DNA of 64,000 bases from CAVXWV01 sp963695415 (lineage in GTDB: Bacteria; Chloroflexota; Anaerolineae; Anaerolineales; UBA4823). The notes beneath the pieces were generated by a model. That model did no database searches. It saw only the letters and a list, made by a program, of their open reading frames with translations, and was not told the DNA's origin. Numbering within the stretch: position 1 is the stretch's first letter; each line of letters opens with the position of its first letter. Where the stretch lies: positions 59,705 through 123,704 of the forward strand of contig CAVOGL010000010.1 of NCBI GenBank assembly GCA_963695415.1, in the 5' to 3' direction. Of the stretch, positions 40,270 through 50,031 are shown in pieces. The position numbers and the translations under genes were made by a program.

Positions 40270-40967
40270 GGCGCACACGCAGGTGCGCCGTTAAAGGATT
40301 ACAGTCGTTGCGCCAGATCTGTGTGCACCGTTACGAGTTTGCGGTTGTAGCGGCAGACCTGCGTGTCTGCCTCCTTTCATTATTCATCAATTGCCAGGGC
40401 GCACACGCAGGTGCGCGGCTACAGAATTACAGTCGTTGCGCCAGATCTGTGTGCACCGTTACGAGTTTGCGGTTGTAACAGCAGACCTGCGTGTCTGCCT
40501 CCTTTCATTATTCATCAATTGCCAGGGCGCACACACAGGTGCGCGGCTACAGAATTACAGTCGTTGCGCCAGATCTGTGTGCACCGTTACGAGTTTGCGG
40601 TTGTAGCGGCAGACCTGCGTGTCTGCCTCCTTTCATTATTCATCATCTGCAAGGGCGCTCACGCAGGTGCGCGGCTACAGAATTACAGTCGTTGCGCCAG
40701 ATCTGTGTGCACCGTTACGAGTTTGCGGTTGTAGCAGCAGACCTGCGTGTCTGCCTCCTTTCATTATTCATCAATTGCCAGGGCGCACACGCAGGTGCGC
40801 CGCTACAGGATTACAGTCGTGGCGCCAGATCTGTGTGCACCGTTACGAGTTTGCGGTTGTAGCGGCAGACCTGCGTGTCTGCCTCCTTTCATTATTCATC
40901 AATTGCCAGGGCGTACACGCAGGTGCGCCGTTACAGGATTACAGTCGTGGCGCCAGATCTGTGTGCG
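40270..40967. repeat. 128-bp tandem repeat array (5 full units plus partial)
   Basis: Units start at 40270, 40398, 40526, 40654, 40782 and 40910, spaced by exactly 128 bases; the last is partial. Each unit holds two hairpins. The first is GGCGCAC, loop ACGCAG, GTGCGCC, followed by GYTACA-like sequence. The second is GGCAGAC, loop CTGCGT, GTCTGCC, preceded by TGTAGC. On the opposite strand the second reads with the same ACGCAG loop and the same GCTACA tail, so the unit is a pair of inverted copies of one element. Units differ by a few bases. No unique spacers and no cas genes are present. It lies between the oxidoreductase and the S9 peptidase gene. Confidence 0.9.
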
Positions 40968-41103
40968 CTGTTTCAAGATTACTTGTAAAGGCGAGTTTAT
41001 TCATCCAACAATGATTCTGGCGTAAAATTACTGCCGGAAGGACTAACAACTGCTGCAATAAATCAAATTATTTTGAAATGACTCCCACATACAGGACCTG
41101 CCC

Positions 41104-43283
41104 ATGACAGAAACTACCTCTCCTTATCAGCCCGGCTTGCGAGACATGCTGGCGTTGGAAGTCCCCTATGAAGTGAAAATATCCCCCTCCGGAACGAAAG
41201 CTGCCTTCCTGGTGAGGTCAGCGAGCTGGAAGGACAACCGCTACGAAACTTATTGCTGCGTGAAAGACCTGGAGGACGATGGGTCCTTCCCTCTCCGCCT
41301 GAGCCGCAGCGGCAGCATCAGCCAGATGGAATGGCTGGACGACACCACCCTGGCGCTGCTCAAAACAGGCAGGGCGGGTGACAGAGAGGCGCAGGTGTGG
41401 GTGTATGAAGGTCTGGTTGGCGAGGGGTGGCAGGTCACCGAACACAAAAATGGCGTGAGCAGCTTCGAGCCTTTCGCCGGCGGGATCCTTTTCCTGGCGA
41501 ACGACCCGGAACGGGCGGAGAAGAAAAAACGGTCCGATGCCTACGGTCAGTACCAGCACTTCGAGCAAGAGGAAAGCGCCAGCGGGTTGTTTTACACCAG
41601 CCTGGAGGCCCTGCGCAGTTTCGAGGCAAAGCAGCGGGCTGCCACGGAGGATGAAGCCAAGAAGATCACCAGACCGGTAGCAGACCTGAGCAAGCTGCTG
41701 CCCGATCCGTGGCATATCGTCTCCATCGTACCCGCTCCGGATGGTGCCTCTGTCTACCTAAACTGCCGCCGGCGGGAAGACCTCGTTTACTGGCGCGAGA
41801 CCGCCTCTTCCGCATCGAGCTGGATGCCCCGGCTGTTCTGGCTGAGCACGTCCGCCGTGCTGAGGAAAAGATGAAAAAATCCGAGGATGGCGACCGCGAA
41901 CCACAGGAAAATGGTAAATCGGATGAACCCGAAGATACCACTTACCTGGGTACACTCACCAGCCTGAACCTGCCCACCCTGTGCAAGGTCAGCGACGTCT
42001 CACCCGACAGCACCCGGCTTCTCCTGACTTACCAGGACCGCGACCTCCATTTCTACACCCAGGCTGACCTGTGGCTGATGGATGTTTCCGCGGCAGTATC
42101 GGCTGCCGATGCTGACACTGCGCGTGAACAAATGACCTGCCTGACGTCTGCGTTGGACCGCGAGATCATGCAGTCCTACTGGGTGCGTGCCGGGATCTTT
42201 TGCAGCTTCGTGGATGGCACGGTGATGCGGGTAGCGCACTTCAGCGAAGACGGTCAGCTCGAGCCCCTGGAATTCGACGGGTTTTTCCCGGCAAACGCTT
42301 TCCACGCCAGTGCCTGTGGGATCTTGGGGTTTGCCGCCACCAACGCCGCAGCCTTCCCGGAAGCCTGCATCGCCAGACCAGCCGCTGAAGGCGAGAACGT
42401 ACCATTGAATTCCTGGGTGCTCAATCAGTTGACCAATTACGGTGCTCAGGTCCAGGATTGGGACCTGGGCACCATCGAGACGATCCGCTGGAAGAGCCGG
42501 GATGGCACAGAGATCGAGGGGGTGCTGCGCAAACCGGCGAACTTCGACCCATCCAGGCGTTACCCGCTCGTTTTCGTCGTGCATGGCGGACCGACCTGGT
42601 ACTCTCCCGCATACACACTCTCCGGTGAAGACCTGGCATATTACCCCACTGTGCAGTTCGTCCACCAGGACATCCTGGTGCTCAAGCCCAATTACCGCGG
42701 CTCGATCGGGCGCGGGCAGGCATTCCTGGAGCTGAACGTGAACAACCTGGGCGTGGGCGACCTGTGGGACCTGGAAAGCGCCATCGATCACCTCGATGAT
42801 CTGGGCTGGATCGACCCAGAGCGAGTTGGCTGCATGGGCTGGTCACAGGGCGGGTATATCTCCGCCTTTGCCGGACTGCGTTGCACCCGGTTTAAAGCTG
42901 TCTCAGTAGGTGCGGGGATCTCGGACTGGTACACCTACCATGTCAGCAACGATATCCCTGACTTCACCAACGAATACCTCTCGGTCTCCCCTTTCCGCGA
43001 GCGCGAGATTTACGCCATGACCGCCCCGATCAGCGGGTTGGCGCAGGCGCAGACTCCGGTGCTGATCCAGCATGGCTCCGATGACCTGCGCGTCCCGCTC
43101 TCCAACGCCAAGGAGCTGTACCGCGGTTTGAAAGAGATGGGCGTCCCGGTGGAGCTGTTCATCTTCCCGGGAATGGCTCACCCGATCGTCCGCCCGCGCG
43201 AGAACCACGCCGTCATGCACCAGAACCTGGCGTGGTTCGAACATTATCTACTCGACAAAGAACTGAAACTTGAGGATAAATGA
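41104..43283 (+). pseudogene. S9 family prolyl oligopeptidase, single frameshift
   Basis: A peptidase of about 725 residues. The N-terminal propeller half begins YEVKISPSGTKAAFLVRS. The catalytic domain begins GTEIEGVLRKPANFDPSRRY. Catalytic residues are Ser in VGCMGWSQGGYISAF, Asp in LIQHGSDDLRVPL and His in FPGMAHPIVRP. One indel near 41795 separates LNCRRREDLVYW from DRLFRIELDAPAVL, leaving two frames of 250 and about 490 residues. The propeller part also holds a low-complexity acidic and basic stretch. It would be a serine peptidase or acyl-aminoacyl peptidase with cytoplasmic location (no signal seen). Confidence 0.82.
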
Positions 43284-43325
43284 ACCTGCCAGGTTACTGC
43301 AGGAATGAGAAGTTTTAGCGGTCAC

Positions 43326-45125
43326 TCACCTGCACAAAAGCACAGGTCTGTTTGTGCTGCGAAGGATCCGGTCGAGAACATGATCTACCAGCAGGTTTGC
43401 CACCGGTGAGTGTCCGTAACCACCCATGATGATCCAATCGCAGTCTTCTTCTTCTGCAGACAATAAAATCGAAGTGTCTATCGGTCCAGAATGATGGATG
43501 AGTTTTGGGACGATTCCCTGCCTGCCTGTGCGGAAGCGAAGGTAATCACTGGCACTTTCCAGGGCGGGTAAAATTTCCTTGTCCGGCTCATCGACCCCAA
43601 TGATCGTAATGGGCAGTTGCCACTTCCCAGACAGGTAGGTGGCGACAAAGAGCGCTTCCCTGGATTTCGGGCTGTCATCGTATGCCAGCAGCGGGTGGGT
43701 CAGCTGGGAAATCGTTTGGTGAACTGCCAGGACCGGTCTTGGACAGCGCAGGATGATTTCGCGCAGTCCGGAGCTGAATTTCGCCCTGATACTGGGAGAA
43801 GGTTTCCTGTTCAGAGAAGGTTTTTGATTCTTTGAAGGAGGCAGGTTTACATCGACCACCACCAGGTCATTCCACCGGCTTCGCTCAAGGATGGTCTGCG
43901 TCAAAGGACCATGGACAACGGTCAGGTCTCCTGCTAACCCTGCCTGATCCATGCGCCTCCGAAAAATCTCCTGTAAGCTTGATGGTTCCTGTAAATTCTT
44001 CTGCCGGGTTGGGAGGATATGCAGACCGTTGATCCTTGAACCTTCTTTCACAGCGATAATGACCGCCTGGTCCAGGGCTGACCAGCCAGCCTCAGAACCA
44101 TCCAGGGGCACCAGAATCTCCGAGAACAAGATGGGCAAAGGTTGGCGACCGATGGTGAGTCTGCCTGTTTTCTCCACGCGCCAGGCGCCAGGTGCTGGTC
44201 CCTGGTCCAGGCTTGCGGGGATCAGCGTGTTTTTTATACTCCCGGTTATCCGGGTCGCTTTGCGTTCGACAGTTGGACTGTACTTTTCAGCCAGGTGGGT
44301 GATCGCTGCCAGTGTCTCTATGGGTTGCTGCAGGGATTCTTCCAGCTCAATGCGGTGTTCTTTGATCCAGAGGAACAGGTCCGCTTCGGTTCGATGCGGA
44401 AATTCATGCTGGAGACCTTGCTCCCGGATCAATTCGATAACAGGCAGATAAACATGATCATACCAATCCCCGACAGCCTCATGAAAAGAGACATTTTTTC
44501 GCTGATCGATTTCCAACAATTGATGGTAGCCCTTGATATTCTCCAGCAACCTGGGGTATTGTCCAGGAGAAGTGAAACGGACGTGCGATTCAGGTCTCAG
44601 ACTATCCAGCTGGGTTTCCTCGATGAACCGGGAATACTCTGCCTTCAACAGAACTTCATCCAATTGATCACCGGCTTCGATGGTCACAGGACTGGGTACT
44701 TCGCGTACATATGCCTGGATCGATGCAGCCCCTATTTGTTTCGCCACCGAGACGCGGTGATTGCCATCGATCACGAAATAAACCTCACCGATCTTATAAA
44801 CATCAATGGGAGGCAAGCCAGCCGTCCCGTTCGCGGCGACAACGATCTTCGCCCAACGCTTTGGGTCAACATTCCGACGAGGCAGGAAGCTGCGGGTAAA
44901 ATCCTCGTAACGGTTGACACTCCCAATAATTGCGTTCAAAGGGATATTGTGTATGCCGCGGTCGAGTGTGCCCTGGATCTTGAGCTGTTGGCGAACTTCA
45001 TCGAAGGATAACAGACGGATATCTGCACCGGTGAAACGGCTGAAAAATTCCTCCAGGACGGCACGCCTGCGTGCCAGGTGAAAATCATCTAACGCCTGGG
45101 AAATCGTATCTGAACCCGGACTCAT
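43326..45125 (-). CDS. ParB-like/DUF4032/universal stress protein fusion
   Basis: An intact 599-residue protein. Residues about 60-150 form a ParB-like nuclease fold with the signature VYFVIDGNHRVSVAKQIG. Residues 215-270 include HRTEADLFLWIKEHR, as in DUF4032 proteins. Then follow two universal stress domains: the first starts EILVPLDGSEAGWSALDQAV (about residue 335) and the second starts HPLLAYDDSPKSREALFVAT (about 485) and ends IIMGGYGHSPVANLLVDHVL. The final Gly-Ser/Thr of the usual ATP loop is altered to Asp-His. No membrane helix. It probably senses nucleotide or redox state and couples it to the N-terminal domain, which is inference. The start is the ATG at 45125. Confidence 0.8.
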   Translation of the reverse strand: MSPGSDTISQALDDFHLARRRAVLEEFFSRFTGADIRLLSFDEVRQQLKIQGTLDRGIHNIPLNAIIGSVNRYEDFTRSFLPRRNVDPKRWAKIVVAANGTAGLPPIDVYKIGEVYFVIDGNHRVSVAKQIGAASIQAYVREVPSPVTIEAGDQLDEVLLKAEYSRFIEETQLDSLRPESHVRFTSPGQYPRLLENIKGYHQLLEIDQRKNVSFHEAVGDWYDHVYLPVIELIREQGLQHEFPHRTEADLFLWIKEHRIELEESLQQPIETLAAITHLAEKYSPTVERKATRITGSIKNTLIPASLDQGPAPGAWRVEKTGRLTIGRQPLPILFSEILVPLDGSEAGWSALDQAVIIAVKEGSRINGLHILPTRQKNLQEPSSLQEIFRRRMDQAGLAGDLTVVHGPLTQTILERSRWNDLVVVDVNLPPSKNQKPSLNRKPSPSIRAKFSSGLREIILRCPRPVLAVHQTISQLTHPLLAYDDSPKSREALFVATYLSGKWQLPITIIGVDEPDKEILPALESASDYLRFRTGRQGIVPKLIHHSGPIDTSILLSAEEEDCDWIIMGGYGHSPVANLLVDHVLDRILRSTNRPVLLCR

Positions 45126-45262
45126 CCAATGGTCTCCATGTAATTACAGCAGAATTATAATAGGATTTGGACCACATACGGGTTGCAGAAATCTCAAGGA
45201 TGATTGGATGGCAGAACTATAAACCACCAAAGAGAAATGATTGCAATGAAAGGAACAACTTA

Positions 45263-45838
45263 ATGACCATTCGCATGCCACCTTTTTTGCACGATGTGTT
45301 CGGTGAATCCCAGACCCTTTTCGAGCTCCTGGCAATCATTCTTTTCGGTGCTGGATCGACCACGTTCTTGTTCCTGGCATATCCTCAGATGACCGCGAGC
45401 CTGCCATTCTGGAAAATCCTGATCGCCTTTCTGCTCATCCTGGATATTACTGCCGGCAGCGTCGCCAATTTCACCCGCTCCACCAGCAATTATTATGCCG
45501 GTAAGAACAATCGAAGCCGGGTGGTCTTCATCCTTATCCATGTGCACATCTTACTGCTTGCCTGGCTGCTGGGATTTGGATGGCTTGGTGCTATCGTAGT
45601 CTGGGGGTACACCATCGCCGGCGCGCTGGTGGTGAATGCCCTGACCGGGAATACCCTTCAAAAATTCACCGCGGGATTACTGCTCGTCCTGGGCATTGCC
45701 ATCATCGTTACAGGTCTTGAAATGCCTGCCTATTTCCTGATGGTCTCACTGCTGTTTTTGGTGAAGGTGCTTTATGCCTTTGCTGTGGATCACTACCCTT
45801 TCAGAGGTGACCCAGGTAACAATCCGACAGGTAAATAA
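45263..45838 (+). CDS. multi-pass membrane protein
   Basis: A 191-residue protein with about six hydrophobic helices (LFELLAIILFGAGSTTFLFL, ILIAFLLILDITAGSVANF, VFILIHVHILLLAWLLGFGW, TAGLLLVLGIAIIVTGLEM). The ATG at 45263 follows AAAGGAACAACTTA. No family is recognised. It is divergent from the USP fusion gene, with about 135 bases between them. Confidence 0.65.
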   Translation: MTIRMPPFLHDVFGESQTLFELLAIILFGAGSTTFLFLAYPQMTASLPFWKILIAFLLILDITAGSVANFTRSTSNYYAGKNNRSRVVFILIHVHILLLAWLLGFGWLGAIVVWGYTIAGALVVNALTGNTLQKFTAGLLLVLGIAIIVTGLEMPAYFLMVSLLFLVKVLYAFAVDHYPFRGDPGNNPTGK

Positions 45839-45981
45839 TAAGGTATATACGCAGTATAATTAATTTACGGTTGTTTAATAAAACTAATTACCAAGCCTAT
45901 CCTGGGAATGCAGAATAAATTTCCCAACCGTCTGTGTGCTGAGTGGCTGTTCTCAAACTGCTGCCGAATAAGGAGATCCAA

Positions 45982-46764
45982 ATGAAAAAGGACATTCAAT
46001 TACGTTTTTTCCCTGTGCTTTTGGCAGCGCTTTTTGGATTGAGTGCTTGTGCCCCTCAAAACACTCCTGCACCTTCGGCGGAGCCTGCACATTGGTCATA
46101 TGAAGGCGAAGCGGGACCAACCCATTGGGGTGATTTAGACCCCGCATATGAAGCGTGCGGAAAAGGTAAAAGCCAATCACCTGTTGATATTTCTGCGCCC
46201 GACGAACAAGATATGGTAAATATCGCCTTTCACTACCAGCCAAGTGAAGTGAATATTTTGAATAATGGGCACACGGCTCAAGTAAATTATGACGCTGGCA
46301 GTTATATCGAACTCGACGGCGTCCGTTATGATCTGGCACAATTCCATTATCACGTGCCGAGTGAACACGAAGTCAATGGAGAATTGTTTGCCGCTGAACT
46401 GCACATCGTCCACAAAAACGCAGATGGAGGATTCGCCGTTGTTGGCTTATTGTTACAAGAAGGTGCAGAAAATCCGGCGTTCGATCCCTTTATCAATAAC
46501 TTGCCTGCTGAAAAATCGGATGTAAAAGACGCTGGCGTGAAAATCAACGCTGCCGGATTATTGCCCAGCGTGCAGACCACTTTCCGATACAGCGGTTCAC
46601 TGACCACACCCCCATGTTCGGAAGGTGTAAATTGGCTGGTTATGACTGCACCTGTTGAATTGTCATCAAACCAATTGAGCAAACTGAAGAGCCTCTTTGA
46701 GGGCAATAACCGTCCCGTACAACCTTTAAATGACCGTCCATTGGTTGAAGATAATACTCCCTAG
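45982..46764 (+). CDS. alpha carbonic anhydrase, lipoprotein
   Basis: A 260-residue protein. AAGGAGATCCAA precedes the ATG. The signal peptide ends in lipobox LSAC. The alpha-carbonic-anhydrase domain has HWSYEGEAGPTHWGDLDPAY and KSQSPVDI, the zinc ligands in QFHYHVPSEHEVNGE and AELHIVHKNADG, and the substrate pocket LTTPPCSEGVNWLVM. It converts CO2 and bicarbonate outside the membrane. Complete and undamaged. Confidence 0.93.
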   Translation: MKKDIQLRFFPVLLAALFGLSACAPQNTPAPSAEPAHWSYEGEAGPTHWGDLDPAYEACGKGKSQSPVDISAPDEQDMVNIAFHYQPSEVNILNNGHTAQVNYDAGSYIELDGVRYDLAQFHYHVPSEHEVNGELFAAELHIVHKNADGGFAVVGLLLQEGAENPAFDPFINNLPAEKSDVKDAGVKINAAGLLPSVQTTFRYSGSLTTPPCSEGVNWLVMTAPVELSSNQLSKLKSLFEGNNRPVQPLNDRPLVEDNTP

Positions 46765-46840
46765 TTTTTCCTTTTCAGGAAACCTCTGTGAAAATGCGCC
46801 CAACAAATCGTGCGCCTGACGAATAGATGATGGAGATGAA

Positions 46841-47332
46841 TTGAAGCCAAAGTTGATTCTTATCGGAGGTGAAGCCTGGACAGGAAAAAGCACCTGTGCC
46901 GAGATATTGTTCAAGCGCCTGCTTAATTCCGCCTGGCTTGACGGTGACGATGTTTGGCGAGTGAATCCCTGGTCGCTTGATGACCCCAGACTGCGCACCA
47001 GCGACATAAACATGGCATTTGTGCTGCAAACGTATCTTCAATCCCGGTTCGATTATGTTATTCTTTCGTCCATCGTTTTGAGCGATCCATACATCACTTC
47101 CCGTATCCTGGAAAGAATCAACGATGTGGAATACGATCTGCTGTCTTTTACCTTGATGTGTGATGAGGCAACATTGACCAAAAGAGCCAGACAAAGAGAC
47201 GATCAGGCAAATCCTTACTTCATCGTGCTGGAACAGACGAGAGCACTCACCAATACCATCAAAATTGATACTGCCAATAAGCAGCCGCAAGAAGTTGTCG
47301 ATGAAATGCTTTCCGTTATTCATGGTACTTAG
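46841..47332 (+). CDS. P-loop nucleotide kinase-like protein
   Basis: A 163-residue protein starting at a TTG with GGAGATGAA upstream. Walker A is LILIGGEAWTGKSTCAEILF. Then LDGDDVWRVNPWSLDDP suggests a substrate-binding acid pair, and CDEATLTKRARQR a lid region. It fits small kinases of the AAA_33/cytidylate-kinase-like fold. Substrate unknown. Confidence 0.7.
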   Translation: MKPKLILIGGEAWTGKSTCAEILFKRLLNSAWLDGDDVWRVNPWSLDDPRLRTSDINMAFVLQTYLQSRFDYVILSSIVLSDPYITSRILERINDVEYDLLSFTLMCDEATLTKRARQRDDQANPYFIVLEQTRALTNTIKIDTANKQPQEVVDEMLSVIHGT

Positions 47333-47416
47333 CCTTTGGGTATCTTTGGGAGCGTCTTTCACCTGCCAGAGCCGACCTGACAAACGATTGGTGAATGAAC
47401 CTGGGAGAGCTACAAA

Positions 47417-48184
47417 GTGATCGAAATAGCAAGTTACAACAGGCACGCATGGGATAGGGAGGTTGAAAAAGGGAGTGTTTGGACATTGCCCGTTGACCCA
47501 TCTGTGATCGCTCGTGCTCGAAAAGGAGACTGGCACATCGTGCTGACACCGACCAGGCCTGTGCCGCAGGATTGGTTCCCTCCATTGAAAGGTAAGAAGG
47601 TGCTTTGTTTAGCTTGTGGAGGCGGACAACAAGGTCCGGTATTAGCTGCAGCAGGAGCCGAAGTGACAGTACTGGATAATTCTCCCAAGCAGCTGGAGAG
47701 AGACCGGATGGTTGCCAAAAGAGAGAACCTCAGCCTACGGACTGAATTGGGCGACATGCGCGATCTGAGCAGGTTTTTCGATGAACAATTTGACCTGGTC
47801 ATCATCACCGGGACATGTTTTGTTGACGATATTACGGTGGTTTGGAAAGAAATTTCTCGGATTTTGAAACGGTCTGGCATTCTGATAGCTGGCTGCGGAA
47901 ATCCTATCGAATACATTTTCGATCTGAAAGCCTGGAATTCAGGGCAATTAGTGGTCAGGCACAAGATACCCTATTCAGACTTGGTCGATCTTTCTGAAGA
48001 AGAACGCAATGAATTAATTGTTGCAAAGGATGAGCCGCTGTGTGTGGGACATTCATTGCGCGATCTCATTCAGGGGCAGATAGAAGCAGGATTATCCATC
48101 GTTGGGTTCTATGAAGATAAAAACGGTGGTCCTCTGGATGAGTTTATTGATAGCAGCTTCGTAACCAGGGCGGTCAAGCTGTAA
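47417..48184 (+). CDS. class I SAM-dependent methyltransferase
   Basis: An intact 255-residue enzyme starting at GTG 47417. Motif I is KVLCLACGGGQQGPVLAAAG, then AEVTVLDNSPKQLERDR, and the motif post region DEQFDLVIITGTCFVDDI. The LCLACGGGQQ-P variant is typical of a known bacterial subgroup. Its TAA overlaps the ATG of the DinB gene by one base. The methyl acceptor is unknown. Confidence 0.87.
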   Translation: MIEIASYNRHAWDREVEKGSVWTLPVDPSVIARARKGDWHIVLTPTRPVPQDWFPPLKGKKVLCLACGGGQQGPVLAAAGAEVTVLDNSPKQLERDRMVAKRENLSLRTELGDMRDLSRFFDEQFDLVIITGTCFVDDITVVWKEISRILKRSGILIAGCGNPIEYIFDLKAWNSGQLVVRHKIPYSDLVDLSEEERNELIVAKDEPLCVGHSLRDLIQGQIEAGLSIVGFYEDKNGGPLDEFIDSSFVTRAVKL

Positions 48185-48646
48185 TGCGTCATACCCGTCA
48201 GGAAGTCATCCAGCGCACGATTCTAGGAGTTCGAACGCCTGGATCGTCTCGTTGCCAACTTATCAGATCAGGATTGGAATAGGCTGCTTCCCAGACCCGA
48301 GACCAAAGATCCCTGGACCGTGAAAGATGCACTGGCGCACATTACCCATTGGAAAGCCGACACGCTCAGAAAAATCAGGCATCAACCTATACCGCCAGAA
48401 GAGAAGGGACTCAATTGGACGGACGGAAACCGCCTCATCTACGAGCGTTGGCGAGACCGTTCCCCGCAGGAGGTTTTAGCCTGGCACAGGCAGGTTCAGG
48501 AGGATGTCCTGGCTGCCCTTCAAGCCGCACCCGAAGAATGGTTCAGCGGCAGGGAGCGCCGGCAGGAATGGCCCTTTGATCTTGACGCCCACTCCAGCTA
48601 CCATCGAGTCAAGGATATCGAGCCCGCGCTGGAGAAGTCAACGTAA
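48184..48646 (+). pseudogene. DinB-like (ClbS/DfsB type) protein, frameshifted
   Basis: The first ten residues (RHTRQEVIQRTI) and FERLDRLVANLSDQDWNRL are separated by an indel near 48220. From there the frame is clean: WTVKDALAHITHWKADTLRK, NWTDGNRLIYERWRDR and DAHSSYHRVKDIEPALEKST. H-I-x-x-W and H-S-S-Y-H fit the DinB/ClbS metal-site pattern. It is coupled to the upstream methyltransferase. Confidence 0.75.
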
Positions 48647-48855
48647 TCAGTGCCACTTTCTTGCAGCTAAGGCGTGTCATTGGCTTCGGTATTTGGAATG
48701 AGGAAGTAATCGTGTAACACGCGGCGATGATGCCAGTGAAAGGATCGAAGAGCTGGAACAGGATAGCAGCCCCCAGAAAACTTCGCGCCCACCGCGCCTT
48801 TGCGTGAGATAATACCCATGAAACATAACATAAAAAGATTCCACTGGAGGCATTC

Positions 48856-49992
48856 ATGTCACAAGCATACAACGGGCTCGGGTTAAGCCTGGGTACCCTC
48901 TCGCTCCTCTCAAACGCCGAGACGCGCTCATGTTCGGCGGAGAACCCCACCGGCGCTAAGGGTCAGGGCGGGAGGCACGTTGACCCCAACCACGGTCCGT
49001 CGCGCGACCTGGGCACCGGCTGGAAGGTGCGTCCGTCCGTGGGCATCCCGCCAGGCGAGACGCTGGTGCTGGCGGATATCGACGGACCCGGGGCGATCCA
49101 GCAAATCTGGATGACCCCGACCGGCAATTACCGCTACACCATCCTGCGCTTCTACTGGGACGGCGAAGAGACGCCCTCGGTCGAAGTGCCCATCGGTGAT
49201 TTCTTCGCCAGCGCTTTCACCAATTACAACACCTTCCGCCCGATCGCCTCGCTGCCGGTCTGCGTGAACCCCGGCAACGCCTTCAACTGCTATTGGGAGA
49301 TGCCCTTCCGCCGTCACTGCAAGATCACCCTGGAAAACATCGGCTTGGAAGGGATGACGATCTACTACCAGGTGAACTACACCCTGACGGAAGTGCCACC
49401 CAACGCTGCCTACTTCCACGCCCAGTTCCGCCGCACCAACCCGCTGCCCTACAAGGATGTGTACGTCATCCTCGACGGCGTGCAGGGCTGGGGACAATAC
49501 GTGGGCACCTACATGGCATGGCAGGTGAACAACAACGGATGGTGGGGCGAGGGAGAGATCAAGTTCTACCTGGACGGCGACCTGCCCGGTGGCGTGGTGG
49601 GGAGCAGCATCAAGGAGCGCGGCGGTGAGTGCTACCCGACCATCTGCGGCACCGGCACGGAAGACTACTTCTGCGGCTCGTATAACTTCGAGAACAAAGC
49701 CACCAAACAGTACCAGGAGTTCACCACCCCCTATGCCGGGCTGCCGCACGTGGTCCGCCCGGACGGCGTCTACCAGTCCAACACCCGCTTCAGCCTGTAT
49801 CGCTGGCACATCATGGACCCGGTGCGTTTCAAACAGGACCTGGCAGTGACCATGCAGGCGCTCGGGTGGCGCTCAGGTGGGCGCTACCTGCCCAACCAGG
49901 ACGACATCGCCTCGACCGCCTTCTGGTACCAGGCTGAACCGCACGCGCCTTTCCCGGCTCTGCCGGGGCGGGATGAGCTGGAGATTATATAG
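48856..49992 (+). CDS. GH172 (DUF2961) glycoside hydrolase
   Basis: An intact 378-residue protein. It has ADIDGPGAIQQIWMTPTGNY, LRFYWDGEETPSVEVPIGDF and the conserved core GGECYPTICGTGTEDYFCGS, where the Glu of TGTEDYF is at the catalytic position in characterised GH172 difructose-anhydride and fructofuranosidase-type enzymes. No signal peptide is visible, so it is probably cytoplasmic. Its substrate would be a furanose-containing glycan, by family. An A-rich stretch rather than a strong ribosome site precedes the ATG at 48856. Confidence 0.85.
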   Translation: MSQAYNGLGLSLGTLSLLSNAETRSCSAENPTGAKGQGGRHVDPNHGPSRDLGTGWKVRPSVGIPPGETLVLADIDGPGAIQQIWMTPTGNYRYTILRFYWDGEETPSVEVPIGDFFASAFTNYNTFRPIASLPVCVNPGNAFNCYWEMPFRRHCKITLENIGLEGMTIYYQVNYTLTEVPPNAAYFHAQFRRTNPLPYKDVYVILDGVQGWGQYVGTYMAWQVNNNGWWGEGEIKFYLDGDLPGGVVGSSIKERGGECYPTICGTGTEDYFCGSYNFENKATKQYQEFTTPYAGLPHVVRPDGVYQSNTRFSLYRWHIMDPVRFKQDLAVTMQALGWRSGGRYLPNQDDIASTAFWYQAEPHAPFPALPGRDELEII

Positions 49993-50031
49993 GTCAGCGA
50001 CCATGTTCAAGTAGAAGCGCAGGTGCCATCC

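Noticed and set aside
40270..40967. CRISPR array or several repeat-derived proteins of 70-130 residues
   Set aside because: There are no unique spacers, the period is 128 bases with the whole unit repeated, and the proteins are only translations of the repeat, appearing every 128 bases.
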